Source: Bacillota bacterium (GTDB taxonomy: Bacteria > Bacillota_C > Negativicutes > JAEYSJ01). From it: a DNA stretch of 33,419 nt. The stretch covers positions 1-33,419 of the forward strand of contig JAEYSJ010000040.1 of the NCBI GenBank assembly GCA_023434855.1. The letters run 5' to 3'. The translations under genes were made by a program, and so were the position numbers. The notes under the pieces were generated by a model that did no database searches, had not been told where the DNA came from, and saw nothing but the letters and a program-made list of their open reading frames with translations. Numbering within the stretch: the stretch's first letter is position 1; every line of letters starts with the position of its first letter. This document shows, in pieces, positions 7,751 through 15,853 of this stretch.

Positions 7751-10080
7751 ATTTTCCCTCCTGTCTTTGTCAGCCAGATTGACTCCGGTGTCAACGGCAG
7801 ATAGTCAAGTTCCGTCTGGACTGCTAAAGACAGGGCGTTAGCAAGGGCGGCAGAAATGCTGATAATACCGTGTTCAGCAAATCCACGGGCACCGTAAGGT
7901 GCTTCTAATTGAGGGGTTTCAACAAAATCAACCAGATATTCAGGGGTCTGTCCATAATGCATCACTTTGTATGTCCGCAGGCTGGTATCCCCCAGCATAC
8001 CTTTTTCATTAAAATTAAACGATTCCCGTGTGCCTAAGCCCAGCCCCATGCACATTCCGCCCATTACTAGCCCCTTGGCCGTCATGGGATTGATAACTTT
8101 TCCGGCGTCAATTACGGTAGCGGCTTTGATTAAGCGGTAAGTAAAGTCTTGGGGATCAAATTCTATTTCCACTGCCTGAGCACCCACAGTCCAATACGGT
8201 CCGGCTTTGCCTTTTCCTGTTAACGGGTCAAGTAGGGTAAGATCAGGCATAATAAAGCTGCCTCTGCCGATGATCTGTCCCCCCATAGAATTACCGTCAG
8301 GTAATTTATAGCCATGAATGATGTTTTTGCAAGCAATACGGCTATCAGGATTATTGCGCTGATAGACCCACTCGTCGGCAACTTCCAGCTCATCAGGCGA
8401 ACAGTTAAGAAGCGGTGCTGTGGCATTGCGAATCTGGTTTATGAGATCGTCAGCCGCTGCCAGTACGGCATTGCCAATCATAAAGGTAGTCATGCTGGCA
8501 ACTGTTTTCCAATGTTTAGGGCTGACACTTGTGTCGACCTCCATTACCACATTGATGCGGCTCATGTCTATTTTTGATTTTTCGGCAAGAATTTGGGCGG
8601 CGGTTGTTTTCGTTGCCGGCCCTATTTCCACGGCCCCGCAATTTAGGTTGATACTGCCGTCGGAGCTAAAATGCAGAATAACGCCGGAAGAAGCATTGGT
8701 GGGAGAGTCGGAGGTTTTCCATAAACAGCTTAAACCTTTGGCTCTTATTTTATTGTTGTTTAGAACTGCTTTTGGTCCTTCATCCCATTTAATTAGTTCT
8801 TTCAGCTTTATTAGGCACTGTGACAGATCACCGGTGTTGCTGGCGGTTATTCCAACTTGGGTAGGGGATGTATGCCCGGGCGCTATCGCATTTTTTATCC
8901 TAAGCTCGAAAGGGTCCATACCAAGCGCCTGAGCCAGTTTATCAATGGACCGTTCGATGCAAAATGTATAAGATGCATGGCCGAAACCGCGAAAAGACGT
9001 CGCATAGGGATGGTTGGTATATACGCTTAGAGCGTCACACCAGACGTTTTCAATATTGTACGGACCGGTGCAGTCGACGGCCATTGCTTTTGCCATACGC
9101 GGCCCGGTGTCGGAATAGGCGCCGGTGTCAACCAGGTAAGTCATTTCCACTGCCTTAAAAATACCATCCTTGGAAGCTCCCAGCTTCACTGTAGCCTCGA
9201 GGCCCAGCTTACAGGGTGAAGTTGTAAAATCATCCTCCCTGGCATTGGCAATTTTTACTTTTTTTCCATGGACGGCCCGTGAAGCCATATATGCAAGAAC
9301 TTCAAGCTGCACCGCCGCCTTTCCGCCGAAAGCGCCGCCAACAAAAGAGGTTTTTACCGTGATATTCGCTTCGTTAATACGGAAATTTTTGCTGATATAT
9401 TTTACGACAGAAAATGGCGCCTGGGTTGAAGAACTAATAATGACTTGTCCATTCGGCAAAATTTCCGCCCGGGCATTTCTGGTTTCCATAGCAACATGAT
9501 CAGATTGGGGAAGTGAAAAAGTTGCCGTGATTTTAACGTCACTTTCTTTCCACCCCTTCGTGATATCACCTTTCCGTATTCGGACCCGGTTGCAAATGTT
9601 CGAATTTACTTCAGGATAAACATCTTGTACCACGTGTTTATACTGGTGCAGATTTTCGTGAATAAGCGGAGCATTGGCTGTTAATGCATCCCTTAATGAA
9701 TTTACGACAGGCAACGGCTGATAATCAATTGTAACCAACTTGGCGGAGTTCATTGCTGCTTGCTCAGTTGTTGCAACTACGACAGCGACCGGCTCGCCAT
9801 AATACCTGACTTTGTCTTTGGCAATCGGCGGGCGGTCTTCCAGGACTGTTCCGCACAATATGGTAAAATCGCTTCCGGTCAGTACGGCTTGTACGCCAGG
9901 GGCATCCAGTGCCGCACTAATGTCTATAGCCTGTATCTTGGCATGAGCATAAATACTTGTTACGATTTTTGCATGCAGCATCCTGGGGTCGATATAGTCA
10001 TCCGTATATTTGGCGGCCCCTGTTACCTTGTCCCACGCTTCCTTACGCTGTACGCTAAGGCCGATTGCTCTAGACATCAT
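7747..10080 (-). CDS. Molybdenum hydroxylase large (Mo-cofactor) subunit, xanthine dehydrogenase family
   Basis: 777 residues, the usual length for the isolated large subunit. It binds molybdopterin cytosine or guanine dinucleotide and hydroxylates an N-heterocycle or aldehyde. Seen motifs: GGAFGGK at 248-254, SFRGFGHASYTFCIE in the middle, and GARGFAEHG near 730-738, whose Glu (about 736) corresponds to the catalytic base of the family. The substrate cannot be set: purines, nicotinate and related heterocycles are all possible. The open frame continues upstream to 10137, but the ATG at 10080 has GGAAAGGAAG just upstream and starts with the expected SRAIGLSVQRKEAWDKVTG. It is the first gene of a three-gene operon (Mo, FAD, FeS) and is divergent from a cupin-AraC regulator, which may control it. 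No Moco-insertion chaperone (XdhC) is in view. Confidence 0.92.
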   Translation of the reverse strand: MMSRAIGLSVQRKEAWDKVTGAAKYTDDYIDPRMLHAKIVTSIYAHAKIQAIDISAALDAPGVQAVLTGSDFTILCGTVLEDRPPIAKDKVRYYGEPVAVVVATTEQAAMNSAKLVTIDYQPLPVVNSLRDALTANAPLIHENLHQYKHVVQDVYPEVNSNICNRVRIRKGDITKGWKESDVKITATFSLPQSDHVAMETRNARAEILPNGQVIISSSTQAPFSVVKYISKNFRINEANITVKTSFVGGAFGGKAAVQLEVLAYMASRAVHGKKVKIANAREDDFTTSPCKLGLEATVKLGASKDGIFKAVEMTYLVDTGAYSDTGPRMAKAMAVDCTGPYNIENVWCDALSVYTNHPYATSFRGFGHASYTFCIERSIDKLAQALGMDPFELRIKNAIAPGHTSPTQVGITASNTGDLSQCLIKLKELIKWDEGPKAVLNNNKIRAKGLSCLWKTSDSPTNASSGVILHFSSDGSINLNCGAVEIGPATKTTAAQILAEKSKIDMSRINVVMEVDTSVSPKHWKTVASMTTFMIGNAVLAAADDLINQIRNATAPLLNCSPDELEVADEWVYQRNNPDSRIACKNIIHGYKLPDGNSMGGQIIGRGSFIMPDLTLLDPLTGKGKAGPYWTVGAQAVEIEFDPQDFTYRLIKAATVIDAGKVINPMTAKGLVMGGMCMGLGLGTRESFNFNEKGMLGDTSLRTYKVMHYGQTPEYLVDFVETPQLEAPYGARGFAEHGIISISAALANALSLAVQTELDYLPLTPESIWLTKTGGKM

Positions 10081-10251
10081 TTTACTTCCTTTCCTGGTGT
10101 AGTAAATCATGGGAATAATTTTTCCATTAAATAGCATTAATATACAATCTAAATTAATCTTTACATTCCTGACATCAGTATTTTCTATTCACAACCAATC
10201 TGATATTATAGAATAATTAGAGACGAACTGCTGCGAGGGGAGTGAGCGGTA

Positions 10252-10953
10252 TTGGGTACAATTTTATGCGAACGCCGGACATATGCAGATAAGCCTTTTA
10301 CTCATGCTCATTCTTATAGCCAGTTGGTCATTCCTGTTTATGGAAGCTTAACTGTTTCCGTAGGTCAGACAACCACCGAAGAAGGGCAAAACGTAATATT
10401 TATCCCTCCTCAATCCGCTCATTCCTTTTATGCAAAAGCTTCGAATCAGTTTTTTGTATTTGATGTTCCTATGTTTTACTTGCCCAAGGGAACTGGGGAG
10501 GCTGCTCAGTTTTATCAGCTCAAAGGGCGCTGGCTGGCCGTTAGGTCTCTCCTGTTTGAAGAAGTGGGAAGTGAACCCGCTTCAGGCCAGCGCTTGGCAG
10601 ATTTGTTTCGCTACATTTCAGGATTGCTAAATGATGACAAATGCTTTCCTTCTTTTGACTATATAAAAAATAACTTCGAGAAGCCGATAACTATTCATCA
10701 ACTCGCTGAAATTGAGCACTTTAACCCTACTTATTATGTGGAATGGTTCAAGCTGCGGTTCGGTACTTCACCGATTTCCTATATTCGTGAATTGCGTCTC
10801 AATAAAGCACAAGAACTACTCATCAATTCCAGCTATACCCTTATGCAGATTGCCCAACAGGTTGGCTATGAAAATCAGGCGACATTGACCCGGTTATTTC
10901 AGAAAGAGATAGGCATGACACCGGGAGCCTATCGCAAAAAGTGCCGAATTTAA
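10252..10953 (+). CDS. AraC-family regulator with N-terminal cupin sensor
   Basis: 233 residues. The N-terminal cupin-like domain (about 1-90) carries HAHSYSQLVIPVYG and IPPQSAHSF; a C-terminal double helix-turn-helix (about 135-233) includes ITIHQLAEIEHFNPTYYVEWF and LMQIAQQVGYENQATLTRLFQ. Such proteins bind a small ligand in the cupin and activate or repress nearby promoters. It is transcribed away from the molybdenum hydroxylase operon across a 171-base intergenic region, so control of that operon or of the downstream exporter is plausible. The start is a TTG at 10252 behind GAGGGGAGTG. Confidence 0.9.
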   Translation: MGTILCERRTYADKPFTHAHSYSQLVIPVYGSLTVSVGQTTTEEGQNVIFIPPQSAHSFYAKASNQFFVFDVPMFYLPKGTGEAAQFYQLKGRWLAVRSLLFEEVGSEPASGQRLADLFRYISGLLNDDKCFPSFDYIKNNFEKPITIHQLAEIEHFNPTYYVEWFKLRFGTSPISYIRELRLNKAQELLINSSYTLMQIAQQVGYENQATLTRLFQKEIGMTPGAYRKKCRI

Positions 10954-11039
10954 GTTAAATGAAAGCAGAATATAGATCAAAATGAATCGTAAATCTCCTG
11001 CTATAATGGAATTCGATAATTTATGCAGGAGGTCTTTTT

Positions 11040-11930
11040 ATGCAGATAAGTTATAGTGGCGCAATCTATTTATCAATTGCGGCAAGTATTTGGGGAGGAA
11101 TGTATGTTGCGAGCAAATATGCCCTGGATGTGATTCCTCCCTTTACCCTGTTATTTATCCGGTATGCTTTAGCCTCAGCTGTTTTAGTGTGGTGGTGTAA
11201 ACTGAGCCGGGTTACAATCGTACCAAAGCTGGATAAATGGCATATGTTCCAAATAGGTTTTTTGGGGTATTTTTTGTCTGTTGCAACACAATTTATCGGC
11301 ACAAAGCTATCCAGCGCTCATATGGGTTCAGTAATTACTACTTTATCACCGGTATTTCAATCAATATTCGCTATCGTACTTCTTAACGAAGCTGCTACGA
11401 GACGCCAGATTTTATCCATTATTATAGCTTTCATTGGAGTTTTAGTAGTAACTAATGGTATAAATATCATTCAATACAGGTCTTTTAATATAGGAAACCT
11501 GTTTTTCGTGCTAGCAGCAGCATTCTGGGGCTACTACTCGGTTTTGTCAAAAAAGGTGGCAGATAATCACCCGACGCTGCGTATTACTACATGGGGTATT
11601 CTGCTAGCGACTTTATTCGCTTTTCCTTTGGCTGTGTCTGAATTTGGATCATGGAATGTTGCTGTACTGAGCAATGGACTTGTTCTTTTTAGTATTTTTT
11701 ATCTCGCAGTAGTATCGACAACTGTTGCTTATTACTGTTGGAATAAAGGACTGTCTTTATTAAACCCGCATCAGTCGGGATTATTTATGTTCTTGCAGTC
11801 AATTGTGGGAAGTGTTTTGGGATATTTGCTGTTAGGTGAGGAATTGTCTTATTCCTTCTTTGCCGGGACAATGCTTATTCTGTTTGCAGTTTATTTAAGC
11901 ATTTATGCAAAAACAGGACTTTCGTCCTAA
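11040..11930 (+). CDS. EamA/DMT-family transporter
   Basis: 296 residues with about ten hydrophobic segments arranged as two EamA repeats (first about 5-140, second about 155-290). The N-terminus has the family pattern AASIWGGMYVASKYAL and the second repeat AAAFWGYYSVLSKKV. It probably exports amino acids or other metabolites. The start ATG at 11040 has a strong CAGGAGGT site. An extended -10 (TGCTATAAT) is seen about 40 bases upstream, so it can be transcribed on its own as well as after the AraC regulator, 86 bases upstream. Confidence 0.88.
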   Translation: MQISYSGAIYLSIAASIWGGMYVASKYALDVIPPFTLLFIRYALASAVLVWWCKLSRVTIVPKLDKWHMFQIGFLGYFLSVATQFIGTKLSSAHMGSVITTLSPVFQSIFAIVLLNEAATRRQILSIIIAFIGVLVVTNGINIIQYRSFNIGNLFFVLAAAFWGYYSVLSKKVADNHPTLRITTWGILLATLFAFPLAVSEFGSWNVAVLSNGLVLFSIFYLAVVSTTVAYYCWNKGLSLLNPHQSGLFMFLQSIVGSVLGYLLLGEELSYSFFAGTMLILFAVYLSIYAKTGLSS

Positions 11931-12008
11931 ATTATTACGCGTTTTTGTCAAATTTTTGTCATATTTATAAAGGATAATAAAATTAATAAAATAAGGAGAT
12001 GATTGTGG

Positions 12009-12476
12009 ATGAAAAAATTAACAGTAATGCTTGTTTTTGCTTTTTTGGTACTGACTGTTTGCAGTACCGCATTTGCCTGGGCGCCACGAATTGATGGTAA
12101 ACCTGATGCTTTTGATCCCGGAGCTGTACGGGGCTATTTTATTTGGCATGATGACAATGGGCTGCATATCTGGACAACAACCAAAGGAATGCAGCATCAA
12201 TTCAGTGGTGTAATTCGTACTGACGGACGTTTTGTCGATGCTCATGGCAGACGGCTTGAAACAGATGATTGGTTCAAAATGGGGCCCGAACGGCATGAAA
12301 TGAAATTTGATTTCGTGACTGCCGGTGGGGAAGATGGCGTCAACTTTAAAATCGAAGGCGGCGAACATGTGAATTTTGATCTTTTCATTGATGGACATAG
12401 AATCAATCCGGAAGAAATCTATATCGGTGCTCATAATTGGCATCCGGAGCGGAGTGATTTCACTCTACGCCGTTAA
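12009..12476 (+). CDS. Secreted protein of unknown function
   Basis: 155 residues with a clear signal peptide: KK, a hydrophobic core to about residue 20, then an AFA cleavage site before WAPRIDGKP. The mature part is about 130 residues, rich in Gly, Asp, His and aromatic residues (GYFIWHDDNGLHIWTTTKG, GVIRTDGRF, VNFDLFIDGHRI). Alternating hydrophobic positions suggest a beta-sandwich, but I recognise no named family and no enzyme motif. The ATG at 12009 is chosen because AAGGAG lies 10 bases before it; the in-frame TTG at 12003 is only four bases from that site. It follows an AT-rich, probably promoter-bearing stretch after the EamA gene. Confidence 0.8.
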   Translation: MKKLTVMLVFAFLVLTVCSTAFAWAPRIDGKPDAFDPGAVRGYFIWHDDNGLHIWTTTKGMQHQFSGVIRTDGRFVDAHGRRLETDDWFKMGPERHEMKFDFVTAGGEDGVNFKIEGGEHVNFDLFIDGHRINPEEIYIGAHNWHPERSDFTLRR

Positions 12477-12489
12477 TTGTTGAGTGTTT

Positions 12490-12729
12490 ATGAAAGAAGA
12501 GATTATACCTGTTCAACCTGTTAGACGAATAAAAGAAGTTCGGCCGGTCAGGCCTGTTAAGTTATACCGGCGTTTACGCTATCGTTCAAAATTAAAGGAA
12601 AACCTACCCCGGTTTCTTCGTAAGACTGTCGTAAAATCGCAAGCCCCTGTTGAACCGGCAGATAATTCACAAAACAAGGCTCACCAGAATCCCGAACATA
12701 TCGGAGAGCATATCGATTTTAAAACTTAA
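12490..12729 (+). CDS. Small basic proline-rich protein, unknown
   Basis: 79 residues starting 13 bases after the secreted-protein gene. It is strongly basic in the first half, with Pro-Val-Arg repeats (PVQPVRR, VRPVRPVKLYRRLRYRSK), then a polar tail. It has no signal peptide and no membrane segment. I do not recognise a family. The ribosome site is weak (GAGTG), so translation probably depends on coupling to the upstream gene. An in-frame GTG at 12484 is an alternative start. A strong terminator follows immediately, which supports the frame as the last gene of a two-gene unit. Confidence 0.55.
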   Translation: MKEEIIPVQPVRRIKEVRPVRPVKLYRRLRYRSKLKENLPRFLRKTVVKSQAPVEPADNSQNKAHQNPEHIGEHIDFKT

Positions 12730-12754
12730 GGCGCGAACTATCGCGCCTTTTCCA
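12728..12754 (+). terminator. Rho-independent terminator
   Basis: Perfect 9-bp stem AAGGCGCGA/TCGCGCCTT with loop ACTA, followed by TTTTCC. It overlaps the stop codon of the small basic protein gene. Confidence 0.85.
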
Positions 12755-12782
12755 TTCGTCCCATTAACCATCTTGAAACAAG

Positions 12783-12811
12783 TGAGACGTGGGGACGGTT
12801 CCGTCGTCTCA
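12783..12811. repeat. REP-like hairpin, copy 1 (GGGGACGGTTC core)
   Basis: Stem TGAGACG/CGTCTCA encloses GGGGACGGTTC with an inner ACGG/CCGT pair. The same layout recurs at 18165-18193 and 21698-21728. Confidence 0.7.
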
Positions 12812-12981
12812 TAAAATAAATTGCACCATAAATTAGAATTGGTTTTGCAGGATTTTTCATGAATTAAGGGTAAATAAATATCAATAGTTTTCTATTCCTA
12901 GCAAAAATACGAATTAAGCAGTTACAGCAAGATGAGTGGGCTAATAATTTTGAGTAAACGGTACTGCTTGGGTTTGTATGG

Positions 12982-12987
12982 TATAAT
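12982..12987 (+). promoter_or_regulatory. Extended -10 upstream of the TVP38-like gene
   Basis: TATAAT preceded by TGG (extended -10 TGnTATAAT), 38 bases before the ATG at 13026. No good -35 is visible. Confidence 0.45.
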
Positions 12988-13025
12988 TTATTTTGAAAAA
13001 TAACGTTTAGAGGGTTATCATTGAC

Positions 13026-13712
13026 ATGAAACAAAATCAAGTGATAAAGAGAGTCTTACTATTGGCGGTATTTATTGCGTGTATTCTAATGATTTTTTTG
13101 ATAAATCCGGAACCGCTGCATAGAATTATCCAATTGCTTTATTCAGGCAATTTGGCAGACAGCATTGAGTATATTCGTTCATTTGGTCCTTATGCCTTGC
13201 TTGTGAGTTTTGGCATCGTTGTATTTATTAATAGTGTTGCTGTTTTACCGAATATTTTCATTTTAGCGGCGAACGGCATTATCTTTGGTATAATTGAAGG
13301 AACGCTGATATCATGGGCGGCAGAGTCTGTTGGCGTAATCATCAGTTTTGGCTTTATGCGCTTTTTTTTCCGGGATTATGCTCATAATGTTATCGTACGC
13401 AGCAACGCGTTGCAGAAGCTTGATGATTTTAGTGGCAAAAATGGCTTTCAGATTATGTTGATTGCCCGCAGTATTCCTTTTATCCCTTCCGGGCTTATTA
13501 CAGCATTGGGCGCGCTCAGCGGTATTGGCTGGCGAGACTATATTTTGGCAACCCTTATAGGCAAATTGCCGTCCGCTTGGATTGAAGTCACTTTAGGGCA
13601 TGACATAGTATCGTACCGGGAACATACATTACGATTGTCCATATTGATATTCTTTTCCGTTACCGCGTACATGGTCTATTTATGGTATAAAAAGAAACAG
13701 GACTCAGGCTAA
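13026..13712 (+). CDS. TVP38/TMEM64 (VTT/DedA-like) membrane protein
   Basis: 228 residues with about five to six hydrophobic segments. The VTT-domain signature is present: a short re-entrant stretch around FILAANGIIFGIIEGTLISWAAESVG, an aromatic-basic segment MRFFFRDYAHN, and MLIARSIPFIPSGLITALGALSGI. Family members sit in the cytoplasmic membrane and have been linked to lipid handling or metal/ion homeostasis; the exact role here is unknown. The ATG at 13026 has AGAGGG about 10 bases upstream. It is a single-gene unit with a strong terminator following. Confidence 0.85.
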   Translation: MKQNQVIKRVLLLAVFIACILMIFLINPEPLHRIIQLLYSGNLADSIEYIRSFGPYALLVSFGIVVFINSVAVLPNIFILAANGIIFGIIEGTLISWAAESVGVIISFGFMRFFFRDYAHNVIVRSNALQKLDDFSGKNGFQIMLIARSIPFIPSGLITALGALSGIGWRDYILATLIGKLPSAWIEVTLGHDIVSYREHTLRLSILIFFSVTAYMVYLWYKKKQDSG

Positions 13713-13769
13713 AACATCCCTTATACGATCTTACAATTACTTAGTTCAGGTACAACTTAGCTAAGATAC

Positions 13770-13807
13770 CGGCTGCCACCAATGTGGTTACTAGCCGTTT
13801 TTTTTTT
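13770..13807 (+). terminator. Rho-independent terminator
   Basis: CGGCT/AGCCG outer stem with an inner CCAC/GTGG pair around CAAT, followed by a run of ten T's. It lies between the TVP38-like and MarR genes. Confidence 0.8.
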
Positions 13808-13812
13808 ATCTG

Positions 13813-13842
13813 TTTACAATAGAGAAAACTGCATGCTATAAT
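13813..13842 (+). promoter_or_regulatory. Sigma-A promoter of the marR operon
   Basis: TTTACA at 13813-13818 and TATAAT at 13837-13842 with an 18-base spacer, immediately upstream of a palindromic operator. Confidence 0.75.
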
Positions 13843-13844
13843 TA

Positions 13845-13860
13845 AGTTGAAATTTCAACT
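13845..13860. promoter_or_regulatory. Probable MarR autoregulatory operator
   Basis: Perfect 16-base palindrome AGTTGAAATTTCAACT, beginning two bases after the -10 and covering the expected transcription start. This position and symmetry are typical of MarR-family operators and would block transcription when bound. Confidence 0.7.
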
Positions 13861-13872
13861 AAAATAAAGGGG

Positions 13873-14331
13873 TTGATAACAATTCAAAATTTAGATAGCT
13901 ATATTCTTAGAGAAGTCGGGATGTTAGCCCGGGCCATTCAATCGATAAGTGATATAAAATTCAAAGAGATTAACCTGCAAAGAGGACAGTTTGTATTTCT
14001 TACTCGTGTATGCGAGAATCCTGGCATCAATCAAATTGATCTGTCAAATTTGTTAAAGGTGGATAAGGCAACAACAACTAAGGCTATACAAAAATTGATT
14101 GATGTAGGATATATCACCAAAGTACGAGATGAGGAAGATAAACGAATGTGGAGATTATATCCCGCGGAAAAGGCTAAAAGTGTCTACTCTATTATTATTG
14201 AAGCGGAAAATAGAAATATTGCCGTCTGTTTCGCAACTTTTGCTGAATCGGAGAAGCTGAGCGTTTATAATCTTGTAAAAAGAATGCGCCAAAATATTGA
14301 AGAAGAATGGAAAAAACTAAAAAACTTCTGA
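13873..14331 (+). CDS. MarR-family transcriptional regulator
   Basis: 152 residues with a central winged helix: GINQIDLSNLLKVDKATTTKAIQKLIDVGYITKVRDEEDKR, about residues 53-95, flanked by dimerisation helices. It probably represses its own promoter through the adjacent palindrome and releases it on binding a small ligand. The start is unusual: the only canonical in-frame start is the TTG at 13873, which directly abuts the AAAGGGG ribosome site, while a suitably spaced codon (13882) would be ATT. The acetyltransferase gene begins 11 bases after the stop, so the two are probably one operon. Confidence 0.85.
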   Translation: MITIQNLDSYILREVGMLARAIQSISDIKFKEINLQRGQFVFLTRVCENPGINQIDLSNLLKVDKATTTKAIQKLIDVGYITKVRDEEDKRMWRLYPAEKAKSVYSIIIEAENRNIAVCFATFAESEKLSVYNLVKRMRQNIEEEWKKLKNF

Positions 14332-14342
14332 GGTGGTCATTA

Positions 14343-14840
14343 ATGATTAGAAAAGCTACCGTAAATGATTTGGACAGTATTATGGAAATACTATCCAAAA
14401 TTATTCTTGAGATGCACTCATATAACAATTACCAATGGGATGAGAATTATCCCCGGGCCGATGACTTTTCAACTGATATTAGCAAAGGTGACTTATTCGT
14501 TTCAGTAATCGAAGATGAAGTTGTTGGTTTTGTATGTATTAATAGAGATGAGCCTAAAGAATATGAAGGACTAAAATGGTCATCAAATAATGATGCTTTG
14601 GTAATCCATAGGATGGGAGTCAGTCCGGACTACCGGCAACTAGGTATAGGGGCAGAACTTGTAGGGCTCGCCGACGAGTTAGCAAAAAGTATTGGTATGA
14701 AATACTTGAAAACAGATACGTATTCTTTGAATACGAAAGCCCAGGGATTGTTTGAAAAATGTGGTTATCTATATATAGGAAAAATGAACATTTTAGGAAG
14801 AGAAAAGGCCTTTTATTGCTATGACAAAATACTAAACTGA
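14343..14840 (+). CDS. GNAT-family N-acetyltransferase
   Basis: 165 residues with the acetyl-CoA fold: an N-terminal IRKATVNDLDSIMEIL, the strand VSVIEDEVVGFVCINRDE, and the CoA-binding motif A, VIHRMGVSPDYRQLGIGAELV (R/Q-x-x-G-x-G/A), followed by LKTDTYSLNTKAQGLFEKCGY. Substrate unknown; small amines or antibiotics are common for this group. The ATG at 14343 has GAGGTGG upstream; a longer frame from 14307 overlaps the marR gene and is not favoured. Co-transcribed with the MarR regulator, which may sense its substrate. Confidence 0.88.
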   Translation: MIRKATVNDLDSIMEILSKIILEMHSYNNYQWDENYPRADDFSTDISKGDLFVSVIEDEVVGFVCINRDEPKEYEGLKWSSNNDALVIHRMGVSPDYRQLGIGAELVGLADELAKSIGMKYLKTDTYSLNTKAQGLFEKCGYLYIGKMNILGREKAFYCYDKILN

Positions 14841-14912
14841 TGAACTTTCTGCGAATGTGTGGTAATATATAATGATTATAACTTGTTACCAAAGATTGGC
14901 AGGCGAACATAA

Positions 14913-15779
14913 ATGGAACTTAGTCAATTTATGAAGATTGCGATTATGGAAGCTAAAATCAGCTTGCGCGAAGGCAATAAAGGATTTGGCGCAGCCATTA
15001 TTAAAGATGGACAGCTAATTTCTTCTGCCCACGATAGGGAAGAGACAGAAGGCGATTCAACATCCCATGCGGAAATTAATGTAATTAAAGATGCATCACA
15101 AAAATTGGGAAAAAATCTTACAGGATGTATGTTAATATCAACCCACGAACCTTGCCCTATGTGCTCTACAGCGGTAGTTTGGTCAGGAATATCCGAAATC
15201 GCTTTTGGATACTCAATCAATGAAGCAATGGCCCAGGGGAGAAAGCGGATAAAATTAAATTGTCAGGAAATATTCAAGAAGGCGGTTGCTAACATAAGAA
15301 TTCATGAAAATGTATTGAATCATGAATGCGCAATTTTATATCGAAATGATGTGAGAGCAGAAATAGAAAAATTACGCAATGCAAATGAGGCGATACTGGC
15401 TGAATTGAATATAGACTCAATAAGAAGACGATTGAAATGGTTTGAAGAAAATCATGGAAGGTTTGAATTTATTAATGATGATATATTGAATTCGGGGTAT
15501 CGACTACTATTAACAAGATTTGGGATTGAAGAAGATGAGGCGCCGATTATCGAAAAATCCGATAAGAGAATTGTATTTCATTCAAAGAACCTTTGCCCAA
15601 CGTTAGAGGCTTGCAAAATCCTAGGAATTGACACAAGACAAATATGTAAACAGCTGAATGAAAACTCGACAGATTTGTTGATCAAGCAAATTAACCCGCA
15701 ACTTACTTTTTCAAGAAACTATGAGAAGCTCAGACCATATGCCGATTATTGCGAAGAGATGATTAGTATTGAAAAGTAG
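14913..15779 (+). CDS. Two-domain protein: cytidine/deoxycytidylate-type deaminase plus uncharacterised C-terminal domain
   Basis: 288 residues. Residues 1-135 form a nucleoside/nucleobase deaminase domain. The zinc site is visible as HAE at 52-54 (Glu54 proton shuttle) and PCPMC at 80-84 (Cys81 and Cys84), in the arrangement of guanine/tRNA-adenosine deaminases. A helical linker leads to a domain of about 100 residues (about 190-288) with NLCPTLEACKILGIDTR and SRNYEKLRPYADYCEEMI, containing several Cys and conserved-looking polar residues. I do not recognise that domain. The likely role is deamination of a purine or modified base, with the C-terminal domain giving specificity. Start ATG at 14913; the ribosome site is weak (TTGGCAGG). 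Confidence 0.8.
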   Translation: MELSQFMKIAIMEAKISLREGNKGFGAAIIKDGQLISSAHDREETEGDSTSHAEINVIKDASQKLGKNLTGCMLISTHEPCPMCSTAVVWSGISEIAFGYSINEAMAQGRKRIKLNCQEIFKKAVANIRIHENVLNHECAILYRNDVRAEIEKLRNANEAILAELNIDSIRRRLKWFEENHGRFEFINDDILNSGYRLLLTRFGIEEDEAPIIEKSDKRIVFHSKNLCPTLEACKILGIDTRQICKQLNENSTDLLIKQINPQLTFSRNYEKLRPYADYCEEMISIEK

Positions 15780-15853
15780 AATCCCTTACCTGGAATGCAA
15801 TTTTTCTAGCTATAAAAATTCAAGAGGAAAGGACAAGAAAAAAGAAGAAGTTT

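Noticed and set aside
8420..8932. 170-codon plus-strand open frame opposite the molybdenum hydroxylase gene
   Set aside because: Antisense shadow of a well-supported gene; no ribosome site and no family motif.
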